Assembly: GCA_036850595.1 (NCBI GenBank)
Contig: CM072161.1
Coordinates: 17,193,812-17,257,811, forward strand
From: Rhyacichthys aspro
Taxonomy: Eukaryota > Chordata > Actinopteri > Gobiiformes > Rhyacichthyidae
DNA length: 64,000 bases
Direction of reading: 5' to 3'
Below the pieces are notes generated by a model, which was not told where the DNA came from, did no database searches, and worked only from the letters and a program-made list of their open reading frames with translations. A program made the translations under genes and the position numbers. Of this stretch, positions 51,708-62,320 are shown in pieces; within the stretch, counting starts at the first letter, position 1, and every line of letters starts with the position of its first letter.

Positions 51708-51723
51708 GGCTCTTTTAAGAGCC
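51708..51723 (+). terminator. histone 3' stem-loop of H3-1
   Basis: GGCTCTTTTAAGAGCC followed by ACTCA. A downstream GAAAGAGCTGA at about 51736 fits a histone downstream element for U7. Confidence 0.95.
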
Positions 51724-52380
51724 ACTCACAAAACTGAAAGAGCTGACTTCATCAACACGTATTAAACTATGAGGAAATAAATTGCCATCACAGGAAACAA
51801 AAGTTGACTAAAGAGGTAAATGTTGCTCTGGTTCCTTCACACAACACTCTGGGCACATGCTGAAAAGAACACAATGTTCTCAATTTAAAGTTGTATCATT
51901 TTTAATTTTAGCGAGTTCTAGGGGTGGAGGGTCAGCAAATTTCCTCATCGAGTTTGAGCGCAGTTTCTCTCCCAGTGTTTCTGGCCAAACAGCGCTGCTC
52001 TCACTCTGCCCCTCCTGCCCCGCTCGGAGCAGCTCATAGTCTGCCTGCCTAGTGTCCTCGTGATGGTGTAGAGAAGGAGCGCGGTTTCACAGCAATATAC
52101 TTTTATGTTCCCAGTTCTGCACTTGTTTGCTTAGTTATTTAAGTTAATCATGATCAAGACAGATTATTCAATGACGACGTCAATCATGATATTTAAAATA
52201 GAAAGTGTTGGTATCGGCAATACTGGCCCTGTATTTTATTGGTATCTGATCTATACCAATATTTTCAGTATCGCCAACCCCTGGAGAGCTCACATCACCT
52301 TTATGTGATTTATTTTTAGAGCATAGTGTAAAAAGCTTATCAATAAGTATGACTGAAGTTAACTCTTTAAAGATTTGGGT
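51724..52380. other. spacer between convergent H3-1 and H2B-1
   Basis: Intergenic between the two histone 3' ends. A run around 52195-52290 (GTGTTGGTATCGGCAATACT, TTGGTATCTGATCTATACCA) looks like a dispersed repeat of unknown family. No gene. Confidence 0.4.
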
Positions 52381-52396
52381 GGCCCTAAAAAGGACC
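52381..52396 (-). terminator. histone 3' stem-loop of H2B-1 (variant stem)
   Basis: On the minus strand GGTCCTTTTTAGGGCC, with one U-G wobble in the stem and a TTTT loop. It differs from the GGCTCT stem of the other genes; the second H2B has the fully paired GGCCCT version. Confidence 0.88.
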
Positions 52397-52422
52397 TTTG
52401 AGTTCTTTAGAAGTAGATTCAT

Positions 52423-52797
52423 TTACTTGGAGCTGGTATATTTAGTGACAGCCTTCGTTCCCTCGGACACGGCGTGCTTAGCCAGCTCTCCGGGCAGCAG
52501 GAGGCGCACAGCGGTCTGGATCTCTCTGGAGGTGATGGTGGAGCGCTTGTTGTAATGAGCCAGACGCGAAGCCTCACCGGCGATCCTCTCAAAGATGTCG
52601 TTCACAAACGAGTTCATGATGCTCATGGCTTTGGAGGAGATCCCGGTGTCGGGGTGAACCTGCTTCAGTACTTTGTACACGTAGATAGCATAGCTCTCCT
52701 TCCTGGTCTTTCTCTTCTTCTTACCACCTTTTCCCGGAGTTTTGGCGACGGCTTTCTTCGAGCCTTTCTTCGGCGCTGGTTTCGCTGGTTCAGGCAT
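52423..52797 (-). CDS. histone H2B, copy 1
   Basis: Core histone H2B, 124 residues, intronless. A basic tail (MPEPAKPAPKKGSKKAVAKT) is followed by the fold (KESYAIYVYKVLKQVHPDTG, MNSFVNDIFERIAGEASRL, TSREIQTAVRLLLPGELAKH) and the end AVTKYTSSK with the ubiquitylated lysine equivalent to K120. It differs from H2B-2 only in the tail (PAPKKGSKKAVAKTPGK here, AAPKKGSKKAVTKTAGK there). Upstream on the minus strand a CCAAT box sits at 52900-52904; no clear TATA was found. It is convergent with H3-1. Confidence 0.97.
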   Translation of the reverse strand: MPEPAKPAPKKGSKKAVAKTPGKGGKKKRKTRKESYAIYVYKVLKQVHPDTGISSKAMSIMNSFVNDIFERIAGEASRLAHYNKRSTITSREIQTAVRLLLPGELAKHAVSEGTKAVTKYTSSK

Positions 52798-52899
52798 GTT
52801 GACTGTAGTTTTCTCACAATAACACTTGCTTTAAGGAGGAAGTGAGAGAGCTATATCCACTGCTTGTTGTAAATTACGCTGTACTGTAGCTTGAAAATG

Positions 52900-52904
52900 A
52901 TTGG
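52900..52904 (-). promoter_or_regulatory. CCAAT box of H2B-1
   Basis: ATTGG on the plus strand gives CCAAT on the minus strand, 103 bp upstream of the H2B-1 start. Confidence 0.55.
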
Positions 52905-53523
52905 TTGAGAAGTGGGCAACACTGAGCATACGCCGTTCTCAACTGTTCACACGCCAACAGCTTTTCTTTGCTGTATAAAGTAATTAAACACTGAAAAAAG
53001 ATCTCTACATCCACAAACCTCAGTAGCTAAACAAGGGTAACGGCATCAATTGGAGATCATTGGTTTACAATACATTTAATTTGATTTTGAGACTGTAAGT
53101 CTCAGACATCTTTTTCTCCCCCAATATACATAAGCTCCATTAGTTACCTGCAGCTAAAATGACTGGAAAACATTCTAGGAAAATAATGTTAACCACATTT
53201 CCATATAAATGTTTTAATTATATTTATGAGTCATTGCTGTGAGGAGCAAGGATTTGGCCCAAAACCCAATTATTTTGTTTCCTTTAGTTTTCTTTTCACA
53301 AGGACAGCATTCTCTCTCCATCAACCCTAAAACAACTTTTTTTAGCTGACGATGTGTATAAATTGGGCTTTAGTAATACAGTTCATAGTTTATATTCCTA
53401 TTTTTGTCAAAATTTGAAAAACGTCTAAGTCTAATTCCATAAATATGGTGTAAAACACATGTAAACCGCATGAGTGCTGCCCTCCTCAGGTTAAACGCTG
53501 CCGACCGTACTTCCTGATCATGA

Positions 53524-53531
53524 TGACGTCA
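53524..53531. promoter_or_regulatory. full palindromic CRE (TGACGTCA)
   Basis: TGACGTCA within ATGATGACGTCATGATG is a perfect CREB/ATF-type site. It directly precedes the 21-bp tandem repeat. No gene start is apparent nearby, so use in vivo is unproven. Confidence 0.4.
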
Positions 53532-53541
53532 TGATGTACGT

Positions 53542-53616
53542 TAACCACACCTTTGTAGCAGGTAACTACACCTTTGTAGCAGGTAACCACACCTTTGTAG
53601 CAGGTAACCACACCTG
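53542..53616 (+). repeat. 21-bp tandem repeat, about 3.5 copies
   Basis: The unit TAACCACACCTTTGTAGCAGG is repeated three times with one substitution (TAACTACACC in the second copy), then a partial copy TAACCACACCTGTGG. Confidence 0.85.
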
Positions 53617-54247
53617 TGGGACAGCCCTCAGTACAAGCTCACGCCTCCAGGGGGCGCTCTGTCAGAAATAGGTCACTGCAGCGACTGAACACGGTCACAC
53701 AGACCGACACACGCACGGATGAAAAAAAGAAAAACACGAGCAGTAGAGATAGATTCACTCATTTTTAGATCAACAGAGACACATATTTTGGGTCACGCTG
53801 CCACTGGCTCCTGTTTGTTATTTTGCTCTGTTCATGTCGTAAAAAGTTTAGAAGAACAAGCTCAGTCTACCGTAGTTTATGATGTGTTCAAGTGCTCACA
53901 CACAGCGTCGTTGCAGAGTAATCAACGTGTTGTTCTTAATTTGTTGATGTCATGTGTTTTTAACTCCTAAAGACGGAGTGTTACTGTTGATTTTTATTCA
54001 TGTCTCAATGATTACTGAGTAAATCAGCCAGGCATATTAGCATTAAACGCTACAAACTATTCAGGTTTAACGTTACCTTCTTTTCTTCTTCTTCTTTTTT
54101 TTTTTTTTTTTTAACAAAGTCTTAATGCTGTTAAATACAAGTTCACATAAATGCAGCATTAGTCTGAGCGGGGCGCTGCAGACACTGTACTGTCTCTCTA
54201 CAGAATAGTGTTCACTATATCTACATCAAAATTAATCTAAAGCAATC

Positions 54248-54289
54248 TTTATTATTATTATTATTAATATTATTATTATTATTATTATC
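54248..54289. repeat. (ATT)n microsatellite
   Basis: A run of TTATTATTATTA with one TTAATATT interruption, about 42 bp. Confidence 0.85.
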
Positions 54290-54874
54290 AGTCTATGCTT
54301 TGTACATTAGCCTAAATGCCAAAGTTACTCTACCAATGCCCCCGTTTTCTGTAAAAATGCCTCGTCAGTCCGTGTTTCGGGCTGAGATTTGTTCTGGCTC
54401 AGGCCTGGTGTCCACAGAGAAACCAAGGTCCTCCAGCTCAGGTGAAAGAGGAGAATAAAGAGGACCGCTCCGATACTTGTGCCAATCTGACATCTGTCAA
54501 TCAATCAGTTACTGTGCGTCTTAGCCATGCCCTCAGGTCGTCCCTCTGTCTCTACTTTTCCAAGACTTTTCAAATTTTGTCTGTGGGTGGAGTTAAGGGG
54601 TTGAGTTACTCTTTAAACTGACATTGCACTGAAACCTCTCTACAGCAGGGAATGAAAGTGTCTAATTTAAAACTACATTTATAAAATATTGAACTATCCC
54701 TTTAAACTGGTGTTGTATCCTCTTCAGCTCTTCACACCAACAACGTAACGGTGGCCATAACCTGCGCCAAATGAGTCATGAGGGACCCCGAGGCATCCAG
54801 GCCTGTTAAGATCTGAGTCACATAATCGCTGGAATGTGACTCACAATCACGTCTTTTACGTTGGTCTTTTTTTC

Positions 54875-55814
54875 TTAAAGGTCCTATATTATACTATTTT
54901 GAACATTATACAGTGCATTTTGGATACATTTAGGTTGCCATATCACGTTTTGCAACATGAAACACACAATATTTATCTTATACAAGCGGTTTGGATGCGC
55001 TCTCATCATGAGTCCAAAGTGAACGGTCTGATTTGGCGCTGTCACTTTAAGGCTCAGCTCTCCTGTGTTGGCTCCGCCCACTCATGACGTCACGCTAGCG
55101 CTATGAGCTAAATATGGTACATCGTAGTAATAACTTTTTCAGCAATGGCTTTGAGAGTAACTGAGCCGTATATCTTCGACCCAGAGTCTGACTCTGAGTT
55201 TGAAGAACATGAGCAAACACAAAGACCTCGAAGGCTTCTACAAGACGTTTCTGCTTGGTAAATGAGAAACTATTTATTGTGTATGTTTCTATGGTGTAGC
55301 CCGTAGCATAGCGCGTGTTAACTGCTTCTGTTTATAGGTGCACATGTGGAAATGACCGTACAATGCCTACTGAAGTTGAGAATGTATGCTGCCTGGAGAC
55401 TCCTAAGGAGCTGGTGTGCAGTGTATTGAAAGAACTATAATAAAGTAGCCTAGCAATATGTAGAGCTATGCAGTAATACTTGTTAGTAATACATGTTGCT
55501 GACGGTAAGTAAGCTAACACAGTAGCAGTGATGCTTCTCTGGGTCTGAGCTGCAGAGCACCACTTGTTGACAGTGCAGGAGAGAGGGGCAGGAGGAGTGT
55601 GGAGGAGCACTTCCTGGAGAGGAGTGGTTTATTTCACATATTGACATTATTGCGTGAAACAGCTCGTTGAAAGGACTGTAGCTCAAACTAAATAAATTAC
55701 TTAAACATGCGCGAATGAAACAAAACACAACTTTGGGTATGTGTTTGAGGTAGAAACGTTATAACATAGTTAAAAGCTCAGAAAAGTCGATTTCGCATAA
55801 TATGGTACCTTTAA
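54875..55814. mobile_element. TTAA-bounded element carrying a P2X7-ballast-like reading frame
   Basis: The left end is TTAA-AGGTCCTATATTATAC (from 54875). The right end, reverse-complemented from 55814, is TTAA-AGGTACCATATTATGC. The inverted ends agree at 13 of 16 positions after the TTAA. The 940-bp element has no transposase and contains a two-exon frame (55145-55440). Transposon status is inferred from the ends and the matching TTAA; the superfamily is not resolved. Confidence 0.6.
55145..55440 (+). CDS. P2X7 intracellular (ballast) domain-like fragment, 71 aa
   Basis: Exon 55145-55257 (start MALRVTEPYIFDPESDSEF) runs to a GTAAAT donor. Exon 55338-55440 follows a TTTATAG acceptor and continues in phase to TAA. 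The joined 71-residue frame has RPRRLLQDVSAW, then CTCGN-x4-MPTEVENVCC. Its Trp-Cys-x-Cys-Gly, MPT and paired-Cys pattern is the one I associate with the Cys-rich cytoplasmic domain of P2X7 and the many fish proteins that carry it without a channel. The domain is far shorter than a full one (the later Cys/His part is missing), so this is a truncated or mini version. It sits inside a TTAA-bounded element. Family assignment is from memory of the motif. Confidence 0.5.
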
Positions 55815-56326
55815 TGTATGTATATAATAATGTAATCTGTTTTCTTATATTTTATATTCAAACTGCATTTCGTATTATTTTGTTTTCAAAAGGCGGGCCT
55901 GGCAGCAGCGTTGATGATGGCAATGGCAGCCCACCTCATTTCACTTCCATTATATTTGAGCAAAAATGCATCTGCTGTTACTCTTTGCACTTGTGCAAAT
56001 TAGTCACTTCTTTGTAGCAATGATCTCCTGTCCCTGCAAAATTACAAATAAAGATTTTTGTTTATTTGTGCCTCTTGTTACTTATGAGTACCTCATTATG
56101 CAGCACTTCAGACTTTTATACACTACTGACTAGCCACATTGGTATTACTTACAATGGCTTTCTCCAGTCCCTAAAATATCACTTTAAAGTTTCTTAACTT
56201 TTAGTATATTCTAAACATATTCTTTTAGTGTTTTTTTATTTACTATTAGTTTTGTGAGAAATGACATTTCTATCATTAACATATTTACAACCGCTAAAGA
56301 AATGCTCTTTAGGTACGGGATTGGGT

Positions 56327-56342
56327 GGCTCTTAAAAGAGCC
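56327..56342 (-). terminator. histone 3' stem-loop of H1-2
   Basis: GGCTCTTTTAAGAGCC on the minus strand, followed by ACCCA, 30 nt after the H1-2 stop. Confidence 0.95.
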
Positions 56343-56372
56343 TTTGATTATTGATCCAAGTCAGTGTTGACT

Positions 56373-56981
56373 TTACTTCTTGGCTTTCTTTGCCGCCGCC
56401 TTCTTTGCTGGAGCTTTCTTGGGGGTGCTCTTCTTGGCGGCCTTGGGCTTCTTTGCCGCTGGCTTCTTGGGGCTCTTAGCGGGCTTCTTAGCTGGCGCTT
56501 TCTTCGGCGCCGCCTTCTTCACGGCTTTCTTGGCTGGAGATTTCTTGACGACCTTCTTTGCTGCACTTTTCTTGGGAGCCGCTTTCTTGGGTGTCGCTGC
56601 TTTCTTCACCGCGGGCTTCTTGGGCTTAGCGGCGGCCTTCTTCTTTTTCACGACCGTCTTGGGCTTAGCTTCCTTCTTGGCCAGTTTGAAAGAGCCGGAG
56701 GCGCCTGTGCCTTTGGTCTGGCTGACGGCGCCCGATGCCACCATCTTCTTCAATGAAGTGTTGATGCGTTTGTTCGCCTTCACCACATCGACGCCCTTTG
56801 CCGCCAACGCCTTCTTCAAAGCCGCCACGGAAACCCCTTTGCGCTCCTTGGACTCGGCGATCACAGCCGTGATGAGCTTCTGGAGGCTGGGGCCCTCCTT
56901 CTTCTTGGCCGCTGCCTTCTTCTTGGGGGCTTTAGCCGGAGCTTTGGCCGGAGCGGGAGCTGCTGGAGCGGTTTCTGCCAT
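56373..56981 (-). CDS. linker histone H1, copy 2
   Basis: Second intronless H1 gene, 202 residues. It is identical to H1-1 except for Ala instead of Gly near the C-terminus (APAKKAAAKKAKK). The globular domain and the Lys-rich tail with SPKK/TPKK motifs are as in copy 1. Promoter elements are shared with copy 1: TATAAG (complement at 57035-57040) and the AAACACA H1 box (57099-57105). The conserved flanks mean both copies should be expressed alike in S phase. The near identity points to recent duplication or continuing gene conversion between the arms. Confidence 0.97.
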   Translation of the reverse strand: MAETAPAAPAPAKAPAKAPKKKAAAKKKEGPSLQKLITAVIAESKERKGVSVAALKKALAAKGVDVVKANKRINTSLKKMVASGAVSQTKGTGASGSFKLAKKEAKPKTVVKKKKAAAKPKKPAVKKAATPKKAAPKKSAAKKVVKKSPAKKAVKKAAPKKAPAKKPAKSPKKPAAKKPKAAKKSTPKKAPAKKAAAKKAKK

Positions 56982-57034
56982 TGTTTGTGTCGGTTGTAGA
57001 ACTCAGTCTGAGGCTGCGAGTCACGCGGAGCTCA

Positions 57035-57105
57035 CTTATAACGGTCATGAGAACCGTAGAGACTCAAGCTCAACTGCCGCGCGGCTGGGGCGCAGCTTTG
57101 TGTTT
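57035..57105 (-). promoter_or_regulatory. histone H1-2 promoter: TATA and H1 box
   Basis: Complement of TATAAG at 57035-57040 and of AAACACA at 57099-57105, spaced as in H1-1. Confidence 0.7.
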
Positions 57106-57320
57106 TCTCTTCACACTTTTAGGTCAAAAACACATCAAACATTACGTTGGTCAATCAAACTTTTTACATAAACTTTCAGTAAACCGTCTTCGCTGTAGAT
57201 TAACGCTGTGTTTGCTCATGGGCAGGAGTTTATTCAAAATCTGGAGCCATGAAACCTCGCGAATACACACGCACTTTGAATACTCGGCGTCGACTTTTCC
57301 ACACATTTTGCCTCAAAAAT

Positions 57321-59129
57321 CTATTAAACATGGCATATTTTTGAAATAACTGTAGCAATATGGCAATAAGGGTTATTTGGGAGTAAACTAATATTAAAAA
57401 ATATGTGTTTGCAAACGGTATTTATCCGTAATTAACGTGTTTTTCAGTGGGAGTAAACACACACGTCAGCGGTGAGTGATCCGAATCTGCTGTGCTGTTC
57501 AACTCTTCGTGTTTCCTCTTCATCTAGAATCATTCATTAATTTTATACCTTCAATCGAATTCACTTATATACCATTATAATATATAACACTATGCAGTCC
57601 CTTGTAGTTAGTTACAGGTACGATTTGTTTGTGTAGTCTACAAACTACAAATGAAAATAATACCATGTGCCTAATATTGTTGTGGGCTTAAGTTCAGGAA
57701 TCTGTGGAGGCACCTTCCAATTGTAAAACTAGCTTTATAAATAAATGGTGTCTGAACATACAAACATCCAAAATGCAAAAATAATTATTTAAAGAGCACA
57801 TTTCATCTTTTAAGAAAAAACTTACATGTAGCTAATCATGTACTTGTGGATGTGTATGAGGCAAAAGGTTCAAAATGTAATGAGTATTGTTTCAGTGGTA
57901 AATTACATTTAAGACATTTTGACACAGGAACAAGGACCAATAATGTTAAATTGGGATTAGACCTCAAACATTTTTCATGATACCTCGCATTAGTACTGTG
58001 GGATTTTACTGTGTAATTATCTAATGTATTTTGTTCTGTGGGAACTTAGTTTCCAGGGACTTCTACTTTCTAGTATTTATTTGATATAATAATAAATGAC
58101 CACATTGTGATCATGACATTTTTTAGTCTTGTATGTGCCAAATATATGCACATCTATGTGAACTATTTTTCTTTATTCAAAAACACACCTACACTTTTCA
58201 CTTAATATAATTGTGGACTTATTTGGATAAAGTCATTTTTGCCCTTTTGGATCCTGTTTTCACCGTAATTTCCAACAAACTATATCAGCTATCTGCACAT
58301 ACGTCCTTTGACTCTGACTTATCCTGTTCAGGGGTTTTGTTTTCACTCTGGTTTATTGGCAAGTCAATGTGAGACTTGCTCATCCATCCCTCTTCAGGAG
58401 TAAGCCGTGCACTGAGCTACAAAACGTTTTCAGATCACTCTGCACTAATGACATTTAATGACAACAATACATCTAAATACAACTAAACTATTTGATCATG
58501 TGGTCAAAGGTGGCCCTTTATGTCACATTTACATACATATGACATACTGTCTACAAATGAAATAGACTGTTGTGACTAACAGGAGTTGTAACCCAGCCTG
58601 TAGCAAATCTGTGAACAACCTGCTGGCCTCAGTCGAAGCAGCAGAGCTACTCTTCCTCCGTCAAAGTGACAGAGGAAGACTAGCTCTGCTGCTTCGACTG
58701 TGTCAAATTGAAATGTCGAGAAATCTGACACTTGGTGCGTTTTTTCTGTAAGAACACAGCTGTTCAGTTTTACTTAGTTTACTTATAAATTGGGCCTAAC
58801 AGTGATAAAAATTCATAATTATATGGCTCAATCAGAATCAAATATGGTTTATACACTCATGTTTTACATACAACACAAGTGGGTGTCACATGTATCTGAC
58901 AGTACTGAGCCAATGATTCCATCGTTGTTGATTTACCATTTATTCAATTAAAACAAGTCACAGGACAACTATTTTTTCAATATTTTAAATTATTAACCTA
59001 AACACACTGGCAGTGACTCAAATTACTTTTACAAAAAGCTGCTATATCCACGTCTCATATCTCTCATGAAGACAGATGGGGGAAAATAATTCTTCTAATT
59101 ATTAAAGCTATGCCTTTAGTTTAGTGGGT
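57321..59129. other. spacer between H1-2 and H4-2
   Basis: AT-rich with no gene. Its notable content is the long hairpin at 58630-58700 (listed separately). Confidence 0.4.
58630..58700. repeat. 71-nt near-perfect hairpin
   Basis: Left arm 58630-58649 (CAGTCGAAGCAGCAGAGCTA) is the exact reverse complement of 58681-58700. Inside, 58651-58658 pairs with 58672-58679 and 58660-58663 with 58667-58670, leaving two mismatches and a 3-nt loop. It is more GC-rich than its flanks. Confidence 0.85.
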
Positions 59130-59145
59130 GGCTCTTAAAAGAGCC
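59130..59145 (-). terminator. histone 3' stem-loop of H4-2
   Basis: GGCTCTTTTAAGAGCC on the minus strand followed by ACCCA. Confidence 0.95.
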
Positions 59146-59170
59146 TTTGGTTTGTTGTTAAAGATGATGT

Positions 59171-59518
<348 letters not shown>

Positions 59519-59599
59519 TCACGAGCGCAGCGCGTGGTTTTATTCAGTCTCTGCGGACGTGGGAGAGGACTTACGGGGCGGTGTCTAGTCTCTTCAACA

Positions 59600-60192
59600 A
59601 ATACAACAATAGCAGTTCCCACAAAGACTTATTTTACTAATGTCGCAGTGCCCCATCTTCTCTAATAATGATTTTAAATCAATACTTGATGTGATCTCAA
59701 ACAGAAGAACACGGATCACGTGATTAAGCCTTAAAACATTGCCACAGTATAAAAAAACAATTGCCAGAAATTACTTTGTCAAGCCTCCACTTATTCCTCT
59801 CTTTGAGTTGGATGTTTTCCAGAGCTATGTCTCACTCAAGAAATGAGACGAAACTGCACTGTCATTTATTATTATTATTTATGAGACAGCTCAAGACTAT
59901 AGATAAGTTTATATTAGTGATTGAAATTATTGCAAAATGTTTTAGTCCCAGAAATAGTATAGTACAGACAGCATTAAGTATTAAAAGATATGTAGGAACA
60001 ATATAATATGAAAGACAATAGAAACTAATTTTGGAAATATGATTACCAGTTTAACTTAAAGCTTTACAAGCACATAGTCAGTATTTAGTTGTAGCGTTTA
60101 ACCGTCAACATAACGTTGTACAGTCTTTCGTCATCTCCACATTTACTATCAGATCACAATAAAGACCATTAGCTCTTTAAATCGAAGTGGGT
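59600..60192. other. spacer between H4-2 promoter and H2A-2 3' end
   Basis: AT-rich, no gene. A TTTAAAGAGCTAATGG-type downstream element of H2A-2 lies near 60165-60180 on the minus strand. Confidence 0.4.
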
Positions 60193-60208
60193 GGCTCTTA
60201 AAAGAGCC
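60193..60208 (-). terminator. histone 3' stem-loop of H2A-2
   Basis: GGCTCTTTTAAGAGCC on the minus strand followed by ACCCA. Confidence 0.95.
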
Positions 60209-60234
60209 TTTGAGTTGTTGCTTTACTTAAGTTT

Positions 60235-60612
60235 TTACTTGGCCTTCTCAGTCTTCTTGGGCAGGAGCACGGCCTGGATGTTGGGCAGCACTCCTCCCTG
60301 AGCGATAGTCACTCCTCCCAGCAGCTTGTTCAGCTCCTCATCGTTGCGGACGGCCAGCTGCAGATGACGGGGGATGATCCTGGTTTTCTTGTTGTCGCGG
60401 GCAGCGTTACCAGCCAACTCCAGGATCTCAGCGGTCAGATATTCAAGCACCGCCGCCAGATAAACTGGAGCTCCGGCTCCAACGCGCTCGGCATAGTTGC
60501 CTTTCCTCAACAGCCTGTGGACACGACCCACTGGGAACTGCAGACCGGCCCTGGAAGATCGGCTCTTGGCCTTAGCTCTAGCCTTTCCGGCACCCTTACC
60601 ACGTCCAGACAT
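60235..60612 (-). CDS. histone H2A (replication-dependent), copy 2
   Basis: Encodes exactly the same 125-residue H2A as copy 1, including the GKGAGKARAKAKSR tail and the short KKTEKAK end. The frame is open 24 codons upstream, but MSGRG at 60612 is the conserved start. The promoter on the minus strand has TTATAA (about 60672-60677) and CCAAT (complement at 60696-60700). Unlike H1 and H4, its 5' flank does not match that of copy 1, so the protein identity is held by selection or by conversion limited to the coding region. Confidence 0.97.
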   Translation of the reverse strand: MSGRGKGAGKARAKAKSRSSRAGLQFPVGRVHRLLRKGNYAERVGAGAPVYLAAVLEYLTAEILELAGNAARDNKKTRIIPRHLQLAVRNDEELNKLLGGVTIAQGGVLPNIQAVLLPKKTEKAK

Positions 60613-60671
60613 TGTAAGTAATAAGTTGGGAGCAACTACTATCAAACAATACTCACGCTCCTGGGGCGGCA

Positions 60672-60700
60672 TTATAAAGGCCACGGTGCTCTACCATTGG
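60672..60700 (-). promoter_or_regulatory. H2A-2 promoter: TATA-like and CCAAT
   Basis: A TTATAA core at about 60672-60677 and CCAAT (ATTGG on plus, 60696-60700), 60-90 bp upstream of the start. Confidence 0.6.
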
Positions 60701-60798
60701 TCAGGCGGAGTGTTAATCCTCCAATCAGAATTGAGAGACCGTAAAATGAGCGCTGATTTTCAAGTAAGATCACAATAAAGTATGGTTTATTTTCGTAA

Positions 60799-60836
60799 TG
60801 TTTATCCTCCGAAGCCGTACAGAGTGCGTCCTGTCA
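60799..60836 (-). pseudogene. truncated H4 3'-end remnant
   Basis: The plus-strand run TTTATCCTCCGAAGCCGTAC followed by AGAGTGCGTCCTGTC copies the last ~11 codons and stop of the H4 genes (compare 59171-59206), but one base is missing in the GGCCC stretch. Sequence on either side is unrelated to H4 and no stem-loop follows. It is a broken fragment upstream of H2A-2. Confidence 0.8.
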
Positions 60837-61306
60837 ATTAATGTTTTCCCCAGGACAAACACTGAACATTATTTCAGGCAAATGTCAATGTCAAATGGCA
60901 CCATTTTGAAACTGTAAAACAGAAGTACATGATAGTAAAGCAGGTGTGGAATAAAATTAACTTCAATAAGATACATGTTGTACATGTTAACCAGACCCTC
61001 AAAAAAACAATCACACTGCACTTGAATACATTTACATAGGTAATATATAACACTGCACAAAAACAGCTGTAGTAAAAGACCTTGCTAATGTGGTGTTTGG
61101 GGGATGGGATTTATTGTACGGTCTTGTCATTGAGGTAGGACATTTACAGTTTACAAAAAGGTGCTCTTCTAAACAATGTTGTGAACGTTTGTGCTCATTA
61201 GGAATGAAACTGTAAATGAAACATGACGATGTCATTTTAGTTTATAGGATTTGGCCAATGTGAAGTCAGGAAAAGAAAGAAATTAGCTCTTTAAATCATT
61301 GTGAGT

Positions 61307-61322
61307 GGCTCTTAAAAGAGCC
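61307..61322 (-). terminator. histone 3' stem-loop of H3-2
   Basis: GGCTCTTTTAAGAGCC on the minus strand followed by ACTCA. AAAGAGCTAATTTC further on is a plausible U7 element. Confidence 0.95.
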
Positions 61323-61347
61323 GTTGTTGCGTTTAGTGGACGTGAGT

Positions 61348-61806
<459 letters not shown>

Positions 61807-61819
61807 TTAGGTTGCGGGC

Positions 61820-61858
61820 TTTATAGCAGGCGCGGAGGCGGTGGCTTACGCTGATTGG
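61820..61858 (-). promoter_or_regulatory. H3-2 promoter: TATA and CCAAT
   Basis: TATAAA on the minus strand (TTTATA on plus, 61820-61825) and CCAAT (ATTGG on plus, 61854-61858). Confidence 0.75.
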
Positions 61859-62278
61859 GTCTGACATAAACTCGCGCGCACTTGTTGATTGGACAGAGGT
61901 TTTTAAAAATTTAATGGCTTTCTTCATCGGACGATTTTTATATTTTTGGAGCCTGTGGTTGTTTTGACGAATATTATATTCACATTCACATACAAAGAAT
62001 CTGCTGTCACAATGTTAACTTTTCATTTAAAGTGAATGAAAACAAAAAAAAAGTATTTTTTTTATTTCGCGTTCCTTCAGTGAAGGACCATCTGTAAATC
62101 ACCGGCTTTAATGTTAAAGGACTAAGTTTACCTTTTCATGAGCAGCATGTATGAAATCATTTTGGGGATAGTATTTAGTTCCAGCAATGCGTGCAAAGAA
62201 TTGTGACACACAGTATTATCAGATGAACACACACGAAATGGACAATACAATGGAAGAACTCTTTAAAGGTTTGTGGGT
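61859..62278. other. spacer between H3-2 promoter and H2B-2 3' end
   Basis: AT-rich, with a short poly-A/poly-T run near 62045-62066. No gene. Confidence 0.4.
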
Positions 62279-62294
62279 GGCCCTGAAAAGGGCC
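62279..62294 (-). terminator. histone 3' stem-loop of H2B-2 (GGCCCT stem)
   Basis: GGCCCTTTTCAGGGCC on the minus strand: the third stem pair is C-G instead of the T-A seen in the other genes, and the loop is TTTC. Fully paired. Confidence 0.92.
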
Positions 62295-62320
62295 TTTGGG
62301 TTCTGTAGAAGTAGATTCAT

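Larger units (their letters stand above)
52905..54600. other. spacer between left and right histone groups, first part
   Basis: No gene. It contains a full CRE and a minisatellite (listed separately), a T-rich tract near 54080-54110 and an ATT microsatellite at about 54248-54289. The 83-codon open frame at 53719-53970 has no recognisable feature. Confidence 0.4.
56276..57320. repeat. right arm of long inverted repeat containing H1-2
   Basis: Reverse complement of about 49560-50608 with a few substitutions. Identity stops at TTTTTGAGGC on the promoter side and at ATATGTTAATGATA on the 3' side, giving sharp breakpoints. Confidence 0.85.
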
